A stretch of DNA of 64,000 nt, from assembly GCF_000203815.1 (NCBI RefSeq), contig NW_004457644.1:1-64000 (forward strand), read 5' to 3'. Positions 10,555-24,729 of the stretch are shown in pieces. The notes under the pieces are model-generated. The model searched no databases. It had not been told where the DNA came from and was given only the letters and a program-made list of their open reading frames with translations. The translations under genes were made by a program, and so were the position numbers. Source of the DNA: Cavenderia fasciculata. Its lineage: Eukaryota; Evosea; Eumycetozoa; Acytosteliales; Cavenderiaceae. Position 1 is the first letter of the stretch; each line of letters opens with the position of its first letter.

Positions 10555-13379
10555 ATGAAATATATATTTGTATTATTATTTGTATTGTGTTACTTTGCAC
10601 ATTCTATCCATTCACAAAGTTTGGATGCACCTGAACGTATGTACAAAATTGTTGAATCACATGATTGTTTTACTTATATTTAATTTCCTCTCTTTACTTT
10701 CCTCTAAAGAGACTGCACTTCAAGAGATAAGTGTAGCATTTGGTTGGAATTGGAATCTAACTGACCCTTGGTAAGATTTATAAATATAACTTTGTCTCTG
10801 CTCTGAGACTGTTCTATTTTTATCCAACATAAAAAAAAAAAACAAAAAGTGGTGATCTCTTGTAATATTAATATTAAATGTTCTCTTATTATCTCATTGT
10901 TATAAATATATAAATCTTTAGTGGAGTGAATAGATTATTTTGGGTATGTTCAAAAGATCAATTACATCTTACAACCCTAGTACTACCAGGTAGCAAGACG
11001 AATGAAGGTGTATTACCAAGCAGCTTGGCAAACTTTAAGAGTTTGACCTATCTCGGTGTCAATCGTTACTATGGTCTTTGGGGACCAAACTATAACATGT
11101 ATATCCCAGAGTCTTATTGGTCAACTATTGGTGATAAGGTTAACTTGTCTCAAATGTATGTATATACATAAATATCATTCACAACAACGACAACACCTTG
11201 ATCTGACTAGAAACTAACATAACAAATTTGATTTAAATGAATTATAGTACATGTGAAAATAATTGTATTCAATCATTCCCTAGTAATCTTGGAGCTGGGT
11301 TTCCAACTGCTTTAGAGAATGTGTATGTAATGAATGAATGAATGAATGAATGAATGAATGAATGATATTCAGACTTTATTTTACTTACATTACTCTCTTT
11401 CTTTTTCTTTAGATTTTTTGCATATTTAAATGTTCAAGTACCATCAAGTATATTTAGTTCAACGGTTAAATATTTTCATATATTTAATGCTAGTACTGGA
11501 TTATTCCCATTGCCAGAGTTACAAACCACATCGTCACCGATCGTTAAATTGGGGTTTGGAGTAGACGCAACAATTCCATCGAGTTGGACAGGTTTTAAGA
11601 ATATGACTGCGTTGTGGTTGTATAAAAACACACCCTCTGCATTTACATTTAATTCTTTTGACCAGTTTCCAGGACTAGTGTACTTGCAAATATCAAACTA
11701 TGCTGCCAACCCTACCCAATCACCCTTCCCATCGAGTATATTGTCCAGTACCACTCTGTCACAAATCTCCATCAGTGGTAATACATTTACATCTACCAAT
11801 CCTGCACTAGACGTAACCACAACCAAAATCAATAATATTGAAATTGAAAAGGCTCCAACTTTATTTAAAACATTTACGAGTTCAGCTGCCCCATATGCCT
11901 ATGTTCGTTCTCAACAACAAGCCCTAGTCAATTGGTTCTCTTGGAAAGGATCAAGTAGTTCTGGTTATACTCCTTCAATTGGTAGATTTAATATTTATGA
12001 TGGTTCAAGTAAAATGTATGTAACAATCAAACAAACAAACAATTATTTAATTTAATTAATTTTTTTTTAATTTTTGCTCAAGTGATTTATCAAATAATAA
12101 TTTAACAGGGAATATACCATTACCAGTTAATGGAGTATTTGTTAAATCATTTTCATTGACACTTGATAATAACTTGTTGACTGGAGTGGTACCAGAAGAT
12201 TTTTGTGGTTTAGAGAGTGATGCAATTAGTGTCGCCTATAACAAGTTGGGAGGTGTGTTGCCTGATTGCTTTGCTTGTGAAATTGACAAGCTGTACAACA
12301 GGTTCCGTGGTAATAGTTTTACCAATTTTGTAGACAAGGGATCTGCACCTTCTAGTCTACAGGTCAACTGTACAAGCTTTGCCATTACTGGAGTGTCGTC
12401 TAATTTGATCCCTACCACTGGTGGATCGGTCACGGTTACTGGTACAAGTCTCGGTTGGACAGTTGGTGCTGCCAAGAATAATGTTCCAACTCCCCAGTTT
12501 ATCACTTTCAACACCAAATTGTACTTTAACGTTCCAAAGGGTATGGGTGTCAATATCACCTACCCATACCTATTCCATAACCAACGTCAGTCGTACAACT
12601 ATACATTCTCATACATGCCACCCAATATCACGGGTGCTACAGTCCAAAGTAACAATCTGTACATTCAAGGTAGCAATTTTGGAGAGTCGACTGGTATTAT
12701 CGTGACGAGTATTGCCAACAAGACAATCAGCTACATTTCAGTCAGTGACACTCAAATTCGTTATTCAACCAACCCACTTGGCACTACTGTGCTCACCGAC
12801 ACCATCTTTTGTGTTCGTCTCAACGTGTCTGGAAACTATGTCGAAAAGGTTCTAGATTATCTGACTGGTACACCACTCTTGGTCAAGCCCTATCCCAGTG
12901 TCAACTCGTCTGGTGGTGTTGTTACTTTTAATGCTTCGCATGTTGGTCATGATCCAACTCTTGTCTCCTTGTCCATCAATAATATTCCTTGTCCACTTAC
13001 CAAGCAAAATAATGGTATCTCCATCACTTGTCAAGTTCCTCCAGGGTCTGGTTCCGTCCCCATCTCCCTTAAAGTTTACAACTATACTTTTACCGATACT
13101 TTTACTTATAGTCAAAATAATGGTGGCAGTACAACAACAGCAACCAGTAGTCAAAGTACCTCCTCTACTACTACCACCGCCACCACCACTACATCTACAA
13201 CTGGAAATAATCCAACTACAACCAGCTCAACAACAACAACAATGACAACTACAAGTGATCCAACTAGTTCTACTACAACAACAACTACAACTGATGATTT
13301 CCCAAGTAATGCATCAACTACAACATGTTATTCTTTTGGATTTGGATTAATAATTTTGGTATTGTTCAATTTATTTTAA
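10555..13379 (+). CDS. Secreted LRR and TIG/IPT-domain surface protein, probably GPI-anchored
   Basis: Exons 10555-10636, 10710-10770, 10922-11155, 11248-11322, 11413-12015 and 12083-13379 join in frame (2352 nt, 783 residues). Residues 1-20 are a signal peptide (FVLLFVLCYFAHS). An LRR N-terminal-like segment (ISVAFGWNWNLTDPW-C) and leucine-rich repeats follow, the clearest being DLSNNNLTGNIP formed across intron 5. Three TIG/IPT-like units start near residues 457 (TTGGSVTVTGTSLG), 528 and 620 (SGGVVTFNASHVG). A Thr/Ser-rich stalk (about 700-754) and a hydrophobic C-terminus (FGFGLIILVLFNLF) behind a small-residue site suggest GPI attachment. Many N-x-S/T sites are present. LRR plus TIG surface proteins of dictyostelids act in adhesion and recognition; that role is inferred here. 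Not part of the neighbouring array. Confidence 0.85.
11325..11363. repeat. (AATG)n microsatellite in intron 4
   Basis: About nine consecutive TGAA/AATG units lie directly behind the GTATGT donor at 11323, inside intron 4 of the LRR/TIG gene. Confidence 0.95.
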
Positions 13380-13486
13380 TTAATATTTAATTTATTTAAT
13401 TTATTTAATTTTTAATAAATTTTTCATTTTGAATTGTATTTATTGGTTAGAAAGAAAAAGGGGATACAAAGAATTCAAAAGTGATT

Positions 13487-15374
13487 TAATGTCTGTTTGA
13501 GGATGGATGACAAAGGTATGAATGGAAGGGTTGGCTTGGAGAAACTCAATTGCTTTGTCTTGATTTTAGGAATAGGAATGGGATGTCAGTTTGGTGAATC
13601 GATGGTTCGAGACTATAAACTTGGTTGATTCATTCATATCACCAACAATGATGTGTTTGATATTTGGGAATTGTTGTAAAAGTAATGGTTGGGAACTTTC
13701 TTCCAGTCGAATGGTTTCTAGCGATTGTTTGAGTGTATTGCTTGCATGTCGAGCCAAAAATGGTAGTTGTGGTCTCAAGTGAGATGGAAGTATCAGTTTG
13801 ACAAGTGGTATTTCCATCGTTGAAATAAATTGTTGTAAGATGTTACTATCTCGACAAATGAAACCATCAAGATTTAGTTTTCTCAGGTTGTTGAATGGAA
13901 ATTGTTTGTTGATGGTTGGTAGGATTGACATTTTGATGCTCTTGGCATTTTGTAGACGTTCCAGATCACAATTAGAAAGATTGTTTGTAACTGTTGATAT
14001 TGTTTCAATGGTTTTAAACAATTGATTGTTATTAAATATCTGTATTTGGTGTTGCCTTTTGATATTAAACTTTGTAAATAGTTTGTTAAATATAAATGAT
14101 CGAGTTGTCTTGGAGACGGTTGAAAACTTTGATAGTCTCAACCTGTAGATACTTTTGATGGTGTCTATCAAGTGGGATGAATAGAGAAGATCTATCAAAC
14201 CAACAATGATGAGGACAATTTGATTGAATGCTTTCAAAATCTTGATTTGATTTTAAAAGTATAATGTCTCGATTACTAAGATCTTTCTTTCCATTTGAAT
14301 TATGATACCATCTAATTATTGTACTATCACAATTACATCTATTCATACTATTCCATAATAATTTGATGATTTTGTAAATAATAATGTTTGGTAGTAGGAG
14401 TGGAATGTTATTATTATTATTATTAATGATATTACTATTATTATTACTATTTATATTATTAATGATTTGATTATTATGTTGATCATTTCTATAGAATATA
14501 TAATTTCTATCGTCTTGTCCAAGACACATATCCTTTGATGAATTAAAGTATATGTTTGATTGTAAGAGTTGTTGGTGTTGGACATCTGTCAAATTTCTTT
14601 TAGAATAAACAACTATTCTTGAAAGTTTGGATTGTTGATTGAGTTGATTACAAATCGTTGCAAGTGTTGCAAAATCAATCCTTTTAGATTTAATCTTAGA
14701 GTTGTAATATGTGGATTACTCTCTAAAAATCTACTATACATATCAGCATCACCATTTGAATATTTTGTGGTTGTCACTGTAGTTATTCTATCTGGCAGAA
14801 TAATGCTTGAAATCTCTTTACCATTTTCAAATTCAATGTGTACATGTCTTAGATTGGGTAGGTTCGTTCTTGGTGGCTGAACTTGTACTTGACTAGCGTG
14901 ATTACCGTTGTTTTGAAATAATGAATTGTATAATTTGACATCCAATTTGATAACTTGTAATGACTCTAGTACAATATCTTTTGCTTTTAATATGACTGAT
15001 GGATCATGAAAGAGTAACTTGGTCATTGGTCGATTCAAAGAGGGGACCAAATCTTCAATAGAATATCTATGGAATTGAGAGTCGATCGAGGTGAGACTCG
15101 TCAGTGCACCGAATTCAGGGTTTTGGTTTCCCAAATAAACAAGAGATTTAAGATTGGCAAGTTTTGAAAGTTTAACGAGGTTGACACTGGTTTTGTTTAA
15201 ATGATCAATTGTAACGTGTTCAATTGTCTTGACAAACCATGGTGGTGCATCAAGATACAATTGATTGTATGGTGGGAGGTAGATTCTATTTGCAACTTTG
15301 ATTCCATTGTACTGGTTGTTGATATGACTCCAAACTGATTTTTCAAACTTTTCTCTTGGCATCTTTTGAATCAA
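13487..15374 (-). pseudogene. Array family copy 1, truncated at both ends and frameshifted
   Basis: Three successive frames of the family protein: 15374-14613 (from PREKFEKSVWSHINNQYNG through the first LRR-like region), 14592-14086 (Asn-rich linker and second CxC / CPHH module) and 14237-13566 (second LRR-like region). Frameshifts lie near 14640-14670 and 14090-14237. The N-terminal about 280 residues (both SAP-like segments and first F-box-like module) are missing, and the last about 55 residues are lost near 13487. The 5' break abuts the C-terminal end of copy 2, so the missing part was probably deleted during array contraction. Confidence 0.85.
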
Positions 15375-15401
15375 ATGTTTGTTGTCATTTGTTGGCTATC
15401 T

Positions 15402-16496
15402 CTATCTTTTATAATGAGCAAATAATTTATCTTTCTTTGTGACAATTGATTGATTGAGTTGAGATTTTGGGTCAAAAAGTAAAGCAGGTTCAACGTCATA
15501 GTTACTATGATTAGCCAAAAAGTAAATGTTTTGTATGTGATCCAATCTATTGAAAATTGAGAACAACAAATGAGGGTCTGTTTGAAATTCAACGACCAAG
15601 GTATGGATGGAAGGGTTGGCGCGGAGAAACTCAATTGGTTGGTCAAGTTCAAAGGCATGGGTGGTCAGTTTGGTGAATCGATGGTTAAAGGCTAATGGAG
15701 TTGTGAAAAATTTTGATTGGTCCTTCTTTGCCTTTAAAATATGAGAAATGATGTGTTTGATATTTAGGAAAGTTGTAAAAGTAATGGATCTGAAGTTTCC
15801 TCCATATCCATGGTTTCGAGAGATTGCTTGAGTGTTGCAGTTGCATATTGAGCCAAAAATTGTAATACTGGTCTCAATTGAGACAGGGGGAGTGTCAGTT
15901 TGACAAGTGGTATTTCCAAAGTTGAAATGAATTGTTGCAGATCGTCTCGAAAACGTATACCATCAAGATTGAGTTTTCTAAGGTTGTTGAATGGAAATTC
16001 TGAAGAATCTTGGCTTGTTGTAGTCGTTTCATATCTAGATAACTTACATATTTAATCGATATTCTATCAATGGTTTTGATTATTTGATTGTCATTCAATT
16101 CAAGTTTACCAAACTTTGTAAAAAGATTGTTAAATACAAATGATCGAGTTGATTTGGAGATGGTCGATAACTTTGATAGTCTCAACTGATAGACACTTTT
16201 TAGATGGTGTCTATCAAGTGAGAGTGGGAGGTATAGAGCCGATCTATCAAACCAACAATGATGTGGACAATTTGATTGAATGCTTTCAAAATCTTGATTT
16301 GCTTTTAAAAGTAAAATGTTTCGCGGTATCCTCCACAACTTTCTTTCTTGTTGTGTATTGTTTGATTTTGAAATTGAATAATCACAATTACATCTATTCA
16401 TACTATTCCATAATAATTTGATGATTTTGAAAATAATAGTATTTGGCAGTGTTGGTAGTAGGAGTGAAGTAGTTGTTGAAATATTAATATTATTTA

Positions 16497-16550
<54 letters not shown>

Positions 16551-18300
16551 TAATATTATTAATGATTTGATTATTTTGTTGATCATTTCTATAAAATATA
16601 TATTTTCTATAGTCTTGTCCAAGAAACATATCCTTTGATGAATTAAAGTATACGTTTGATTGTTGGAGTTTTTGATGTTGCGTAACTGTCAAACTTCTAT
16701 TTGAATATACAACTATTCTTGAAAGATTTGATTGTTGTTGTTGTTGGAGTTGTTGACAAACATTTCCAAGTGTTGTAAAATTAATATTTTTATATTTTAA
16801 TCTTAGAGTTGTAATATGTGGATTATTCTCTAAAAATCTACAATACATATCCTCATTGCCATTCGAAAACTTTGTAGCTGTCACTGTCGTTACTCTATCT
16901 GGTAGAATAAATTCTACAATGTCTTTGTTACCATTTACAAATTCAATGTGTACATGTCTTAGATTGGGTAGGTTCGTTCTTGGTGGTTGGATTTGATTAT
17001 TGGTTTGAAGTAATGTTTTGTATGTATTGACATCCAATCTGATAACTTGTAATGACTGTAGTACAATATCTTTTGCTTTTAAAATGACCGATGGGCTATC
17101 AATGATTAACTTGGTCATTGGACGATCCAATGAGAGTACATAACAACCGATGTTATTGTCATTGCAATTGTCAGCAGTGATAGAGTTTAGACTCTTTAGT
17201 GAGCGGTAATCAGGGTGTTGACCCCCCAAGACCACAATCGATTTAAGATTGTCAAGTTGTGAAAGTTTAATGACACCTACGTTGATCCTGTTTAGTTCAC
17301 CAACTGTAACATGTTCAATCGACTTGACAAACCAAGGTGGTGCATCAAGATACAATTGGTTTGATGATGGGAGGTAGATTCTATTTACCAATTTGATTCC
17401 ATTGTTTTCATAACTGATATGACTCCAAATAGACTTTTCAAATGCTGCTCTTGAATCTCGATCTCGTGGTGGAGCAGTAAAATTACGAGAGATCGTAGTC
17501 GAGAGATGATGGAATACCTTTTTAGAGATGGTCAACATAGTCTGCTTCCATTGTATTTCGATGGGATGAAAACCACTTATTTCAATGTTGAAGTGAGCCC
17601 ATGGATGATACAATGAATAATCTCTATAGTACATTGCATGTTGTGGGAATCGTTGATTGTTGTCTTTAACTTGATCGATAAACTGACTGGTTTTAGAGTT
17701 TAATTGTTGACCGAGAATCTTGAATGGATAGCTTTCACTTGATGAGATAATCTTACGATTCATCTCGGTTTGTAGGTCTTGTAACTCTTTAGGATAGATA
17801 CAAGTACAATACTTTGCATCATTCCAAGCCTGTGTTAGAATACTCGAAATGATTGACCAAGGTAGCGAGTATCCACCACTCAACGATGTTGGTGTAACCT
17901 CTGTCTTTTGATATACCACTATATGCTGAATCAATATCTTCTTTATATCACTCTCTCTATACTCTATCTTTAAATCATTACATATACTAATGACTTTTTG
18001 TTTACTCAAACTTGATAACTCTTCTTTTGAATATATTTTCTCTCGATTATCATTACTATTATTACTATTACTATCATTACTATTATTACTAGTCTTAATA
18101 TTATTATTATTATTATTATTATCTCTATTATTATAATGATTAAGTATTTGATCGATGATGTATGGTTTTTTATCCTTTGCAGTGATTGTATCGATCTTTA
18201 AAGCTTGACATATTTCTATTAAATCATCTTTATATAATTGACCTAAACTACTCTTTGTTCGATATTCTACTATATCTTCTATATTAAACTTTCTTTTCAT
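15402..18300 (-). pseudogene. Array family copy 2, intact to residue about 770 then frameshifted
   Basis: An open frame from ATG 18300 runs 801 residues with both SAP-like segments, the first F-box-like module (SLPWSIISSILTQAW, CTC, CPQH), first LRR-like region, poly-Asn linker, second module (LPNTIIFKIIKLLW, CNC, CPHH) and part of the second LRR-like region. A deletion near 16005 shifts the frame after QQAKILQ. The remaining C-terminus is visible in other frames down to LDHIQNIYFLANHS ... KKDKLFAHYKR, ending at 15402. A C-terminally altered 801-residue product could still be made. Confidence 0.85.
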
Positions 18301-18510
18301 TCCTCTTTATTATTATTATTATAAATATATCTCTCGATTTGTACTCTTATCTTTGCGCAAGCACTTGATCATGTGATGTCTTTACGAAAAAACAAAATTT
18401 CAAAGAGACTCAAAAATAAATGCATGTTTGTTTTATATTGATTTTATAAATAGAGATATTTTTTGCATGGATTATCTTATTCAGGAATACATTTATTTAT
18501 TTATGGTTTT

Positions 18511-19647
18511 TTATTTGTTGATCTGTAATCCAAATCTCTTAAAATGAATAAATTGTTTATCTTTTTTAAAGACAACAACTTTTGAAAACATAGATTTGCA
18601 ATCTTGATGGTTAAAAATGGCTTCATGTTCCATTTCAAAACGATAATCGATATTATAGTAAATGTTTTTGATTTGATTGAACCCTTTGAAATGATCTAAA
18701 AACATTTCTATAAGAGTGGTATTGAGAATGACAAGAGTGTGGATAGAAGGGTTCCATTTGATAAAATCCATTAATTTATGTGGGTCAGTATGTGTTGTCA
18801 GTTTGGTGAACCGATGGTCCGAGACAAATGGTATTTCGAGGAGTGTTTCTTTATGATAAGCACTTAATCCAGCAAACATAATGATATGTTTGATATTTGG
18901 AAATGACTGTAAAAGAATTGGTTCCGAATTTACTTCCATATCCATGCATTCAAGTGATTGTTTGAGTGTTGAGCTTGCATGTTTAGCCAAATATGGTAGA
19001 ATTGGTCTAAATTGAGATGGGAGTGTCAATTTGACAAGTGGTATTTCCAATGTTGAAATGAATTGTTTCAACTTTTCATTTGATCGTACCTTGAGACCAT
19101 CAAGATTAAGTTTTCTAAGATTGATAAATGGACGTACTTTGTTGATGATTGGTATTTTTGTTAATTGGAGATTGGTTGCATCTTGCAGACGATCCAAATC
19201 ACCAGGTTTACTTGCCATGGTTGATATCTTTGTAATGGTTTTGATACATTGCTTTTCATTGAATTCAGATAATTGGTATTCTTTGATTTGGCCAAACTTT
19301 GTAAACAACTTTTTAAATACAAATGATCTAATAGATTTGGAAATGGTTGACAAGTTTGATAATCTTAATCGATAGATACTTTTTTGTGTAAAAGCAGAAC
19401 GCAATCTAAATGCTGGAATGTACAGAGAAGATCTATCAAACCAACCATGATGAGGACAATTTGATTGTATTGATTCAAATTCTCCATTTTCCTTTCCAAG
19501 TAGAATGTCTCGACTGGTCATTGTCTTTGAATCAAAATACCATTTTGAAATTGAATCATCACAATTACATTCATTCATACTATCCCATAATAATTTGATG
19601 ATATTGGAAATAATAATGTTTGATAATGTTGGAAGGAGAGGGGTTGA

Positions 19648-19690
<43 letters not shown>

Positions 19691-21435
19691 ATTTGATTAT
19701 TTTGTTGATCATTTCTATAAAATATATATTTTCTACTCTTTTTTAATGAACTCTTCTCCTTTGATGAATTAAAGTATATGTTTGATTGTTGGAGTTGTTG
19801 ATGTTCAATATCTGTCAAACTAGAATGAAAATAAACCATTATTCTTGAAAGTTTTGATTGTTTGAGTTGAAGTGGGATTTTTGCAATGGTTGTAAAATCA
19901 TCTCTGAATAATAATCTGAGACTTGTAATATTTGGATTGTTCTCTAAAAATCTTAAATAGGTATCTTCAACATTGTGTACTGACAATCTAGTCACTCTAG
20001 CTGTCAGTGTAGTTACTCTATCTGGTAAAATAAAGTCCATGGTGTCTTGTGTACCACTTTCAAACTTGATGTGTACATGTCTAAGATTTGGTAGGTTTCT
20101 TGGTGATGATGATTGTTGATCTTGACTAGTGTTGTTGTTTTGAAATATTTCCTTGTAAGCTATATCATCCAATCTAATAACTTGTAATGATTCTAGTACA
20201 ATATCCTTTGCTTTTAAAATGAATGATGGATTTGAAATGATAAGCTTTTTCATTGGACGATCCAATGACACTAACAACCTTTCCATGTAACTATTGCTCG
20301 AACTATCAATGGTAATAGATGTGAGATTCTTGAATGTTATGGCCATATCTTCAATATAATCGTATCCCAAGAATACAATTGATTTGAGGTTGACCAGTTT
20401 TGAAAGGTTTTTAACAAGTGGCTTAATGTTTTTATCCATAAAATCAAACGTTAGGTGTTCAATTGTTTTTGTAAACCATGGTGGTGCATCAAGATACACT
20501 TGATTCGATGATGGAACAAAGATTCTATTTGCAACTTTGATTCCATTGTATTCATTACTGATATGACTCCAAACCGATTGTTCAAATGCTACTCGAGGTA
20601 TCTCTTTTTCTCTTGTTGGAAGAGTAAAAGTACGAGGGATGGTAGTGGAGAGATGATGGAATACTTTCTTGGAGATGGTCAACATCGTCTGCTTCCATTG
20701 TATTTCAACGGGATTGAATACATATTTGTCAGTGTCAAAGAGTCTGAATTGGGCCCATGGATGATACAATGAATCATCTCTATAAAACATTGCATGTTGT
20801 GGACAGCGTTGATTGTTTGATTTGACTTGATCGATAAATTGACTGGTTTTAGAGTTGAATTGTTTGGCTAGAACCTTGAATGAGTATTCATCGTTTGACA
20901 AGATTAGTTTATGATTCAACTCTTTTTGTAGTTCTTGTAGCTCTTTAGGATAGATACAACAACAATACTTTGCATCATTCCAAGCACGAGTGAGAATACT
21001 CGCAATGATTGACCAAGGTAGCGAGTATCCACCACTCAACGATGTTGGTGTAACCTCTGTCTTTTGATATACCATTATATATTGTATCAATATCTTCTTT
21101 GTATCACTCTCTCTATACTCTATCTTTAAATCTTTACATATTGTAATGACTCTTTGTTTACTCAAACTTGATAACTCTTCTTCTGTATATATTCTCTTGT
21201 TATCTTGTTGTTGTTGTTGTTCTACTATATTACTAATACTATCATTACTATTATTATTATCTCTATTATTATAATGATTAAGTATTTGATCGATGATATA
21301 TGATTTAGTTTCCTTTTCATTGATTGCTATCTCTAACACTTGACATATTTCTAGTAAATCAGCTTTATACAACTGATTCAAACTACTCTTTGTTTGATAT
21401 TCATCAACATCCTCTATCTTAAACTTTCTTTTCAT
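18511..21435 (-). CDS. Array family copy 3, intact: SAP-like, duplicated F-box-like/LRR protein
   Basis: Single exon, 974 residues. SAP-like helix-loop-helix segments at about 18-55 (SLNQLYKADLLEICQ ... SYIIDQIL) and 88-122 (LSSLSKQRVITICKDLKI). Module A: F-box-like LPWSIIASILTRAW (139-152), Cys cluster 158-160, CPQH 211-214, DSLYHPW, LTISKKVFHHLSTTI (252-266), then a leucine-rich region to about 560. An Asn run (585-596) leads to module B: LSNIIISNIIKLLW (604-617), C-N-C 623-625, CPHH 660-663, DRSSLYIP, LSTISKSIRSFVF, then a second leucine-rich region ending in HFKRFGLQINK. No signal peptide or membrane segment. F-box-LRR proteins recruit substrates to SCF ubiquitin ligases and SAP motifs bind DNA; both roles are inference from weak motif similarity. 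Confidence 0.85.
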
Positions 21436-21450
21436 TATCTCTCCCTTTAT

Positions 21451-21462
21451 TTGTATCTGTAT
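21451..21462 (-). promoter_or_regulatory. Shared 12-bp upstream element of array copy 3
   Basis: Plus-strand TTGTATCTGTAT (minus-strand ATACAGATACAA) lies 16 bases upstream of the start codon. The same 12 bases occur upstream of copies 7, 8 and 9 of the array and, with a 4-base insertion, copy 10. It may be a core promoter or transcript-leader element; function is inferred. Confidence 0.5.
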
Positions 21463-21562
21463 GTATTATTACTCTCTATCACTAAATAAAAAAAAAGAGA
21501 GGATGGTCACACTTGTTGAACAAGCTTTTTAAAGTTATTTTTATTTATTTAATTTATTTAAT

Positions 21563-24233
21563 TTATTGTTTGATTCTATTGAAAAGAATAAATAGTTTAC
21601 CTTTCTTTAAGATGGTTGATTGATTGAATTGATTATTATAAAGTGTAGAGTGTACCATCGGGCAACCTGGAGAAAGCATAAAGTAAATATTTTGAATGTG
21701 ATCCAACCCAGTGACAGAGTTGTTCCAACACGGTAGAGCGAAATTTGATAGAGTTGGAACACGAATGACAAGAGTGTGAATAGACTGGTTTGATCGAAGA
21801 AAATTAAATGATTTGTCCTTGTGATAGGTGGTCAGTTTGGTCAATCGATTAGAGACGAATGGGGTTTTGAGTATGCTTTGTGTTGATAGATCAGTAGACT
21901 CTGAAACAATGATGTGTTTGATATTTGGGAATTGTTTTAAGAGCGATAAATCTGAATCTTGTTTCACTTCCATTCTCTCCAATGATTGTTTGAGTGTTGG
22001 TCTTAGATGTCGAGCCAAAAATGGTAGTATTGGTTGCATGTAATGAGGAAGTATTAGTTTAACAAGTGGCATTTCCAACGTGGAAATGAATTGTGCCATC
22101 TCTATCTCAATATCGTCATGTTCAACCAATCCATTAAGATTAAGTTTTCTAAGATTGTTGAATGGATGTTGTTTGGTGATGATTGGTAATCGAGAGAAAC
22201 TTATGCTAGTGGCATCTTGTAGACGATCTATATCGCCTGATCTGGGATGCCCAATCGATATTCTTTTAATTGTTTTGATTAGTTGACTTTGTTTGAATTG
22301 TAATAATGGTGGTTTGGTTTCAGGAAACTTTGTAAATAATTTGTTAAATACAAATGACCGAATAGATTTTGAAATGGTTGACAACTTTGATAGTCTCAAC
22401 TGATAGACACTTTTTTGTTCGAATCTATTGAGAGAGGATGGGTATATAATCAATCGATCGAACCAACAATGGTGCGGACAATTTGATTGGATTGTTTCAA
22501 AATCAAAATTTGATTTTAAAAGTAGAATGTCTCTAGCAAGCCTACTCCTCTTTGGATCAAAAAATGATTTCACAATTGGAAAATCACAATTACATTGATC
22601 CATACTATTCCATAATAATTTGATGATTTTGTAAATAATTATGTTTGATAGCGTTGGAAGGAGTGGAGGGGTTGAATTATTATTATCGATCGTTGTGATA
22701 GAAGTATTTTTACTATTACTATTATTATTATTATTTATGTTATTATGAATGATTAGATTATTTTGTTGGTCATTTCTATAGAATATATATTTTCTTTCGG
22801 ATTGTCCAAGACTCAGATCTTTTGATGAATTAAAGTATAGATTTGATTGAATGAGTTTTTGATGTTGGATGTCTGACAAACCAATATTAGAATAAGCCAT
22901 TATTCTTGAAAGATTGGATTGTTGAAGATGACGAGAGATTGTTTCAATGGTTTCATAAACATTTCGGCATTGTATATTGTTCAATCTGATACTTGTGACA
23001 TGTTGATTATTCTCTAAAAATCTCCAATATAATTGATCTGTGGCTGTCGAAAACTTTGTAGCTGTCACTGTACATGTCTTAGATTTGGTAGGTTTCTTGG
23101 TGGTGACGATGATGATTGATCTTGACTCGTGTTATTGTTGTTGTTGTTTTGAAATATTTCCTTGCATACTATGGCATTCAATTTGATAACTTGTACCGAC
23201 TCTAGTACAATATCTTTTGCTTGCAATATGGCCGATGGATTGGAAAAGATAAGCTTTCTCATTGGACGATCCAATGACCTGACCAATTCTTCAATGTATT
23301 CACCATTGGTGAATTCACTGTCAATAGAGATGGTGGTGAGATGTCTGAGCGCAGTGACAGAAGGATACCTGGACCCAAAGAATGTAATCGATTGGAGATT
23401 GACAAACTTTTCAAGGTTCTTGACAAGTGCATTATTGATTTTGTGGGTCGTTGATGCATCAAATGTTACGCGTTCTATCGACTTGACAAGCCAAGGTGGT
23501 GCATCAAGATACATTTGATTTGGTCCTGAAATATAGATTCTATTTGCAACTTTGATTCCATTGTATTGATTGTTGATATGATTCCAAACTGATTTTTCAA
23601 ATACTGCTCTTTGCATAGCTTGGTCTCTCTCTGGTAGAGTAAAAGTACGAGGTATTGTAGTGGAGAGATGATGGAATACTTTCTTGGAGATGGTCAACAT
23701 AGTCTGCTTCCATTGTACTAGAATTAGATAGATATTGTTTACCGATGAATTAGCCCATGGATGATACAATGAATCATCTCTATAGTACATTGCATGTTGT
23801 GGGCAGTGTTGATTGTTGGATTTGACTTGTTCCGTAAATTGACCGATTTTAGAGTTGTATTGTTTGCCGAGAATATGGAATGTATAGCTATCTCTGTAAA
23901 CGTTCCAATTCAACTCTCTCTGTAGTTGTATTTGCTCTTTAGGATAGATACAAGTACAATACTTTGCATCATTCCAAGCCTGTGTGAGAATACTCGCAAT
24001 GATTGACCAAGGTAACGAGTATCCACCACTCAACGATTTTGGTTTAACCTCTGTCTTTTGATGTACCAATATATATTGAATCAATATCTTCTTTGTATCT
24101 TTTTCTCTATACTCTATCTTTAAATCATCACATATACGACTGACTCTGTATTTGTTAAGACCTAATAACTCTTGTTCTGTGTATATTCTATTCTTCTCTT
24201 TTTCTAGTTGTTCTAAATAAGCATCACCATCAC

Positions 24234-24287
<54 letters not shown>

Positions 24288-24468
24288 TATTATTATTATT
24301 ATTATAATGACTAACTATTTGATTGATGATGAATGTTTTTGTAACACCATCATTGATTGCGATCTCTAACGCTCTACATATTTGTATTAAATCAGCTTTA
24401 TATAATTGATTCAAACTACTAAATGTTTGATATTCGTCAACATCTTCTGCTTTAAACTTTCTTTTCAT
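21563..24468 (-). pseudogene. Array family copy 4, broken by a short internal deletion
   Basis: The N-terminal frame (24468-23065, 467 residues) has both SAP-like segments, a poly-Asn linker, module A and the first leucine-rich region, ending at NLPNLRHV. The C-terminal frame (23068-21563, 501 residues) resumes at TATKFSTATDQLYWRF and continues through module B to the end. In other copies these points are separated by about 25 residues (VHIEF ... LPDRVTTVT); here about 80 bp is gone and the frame shifted. Everything else is open, so this is a young pseudogene. Confidence 0.9.
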
Positions 24469-24729
24469 TCTCTCGCATTATTATCTTTTATCTCTATCTC
24501 TAGATTCTCTGTATTAGTCCTGATAAAAATGAAATGAACAAAGATCGCAGCAGTGGGCAAAAAATAAATGAAAAAACATTTTCTAAAAACATACTTCAAA
24601 TAATTTGATTGACCATTAAAGATAAAGTTGTAGATTACAGTTGAATGATTATTATTATTATAATTAATTATTTATTTATTTTTTGTTTGTTTTTGTTGTT
24701 TTTGTTGTTGTATTCAATTTTCTAATGAA

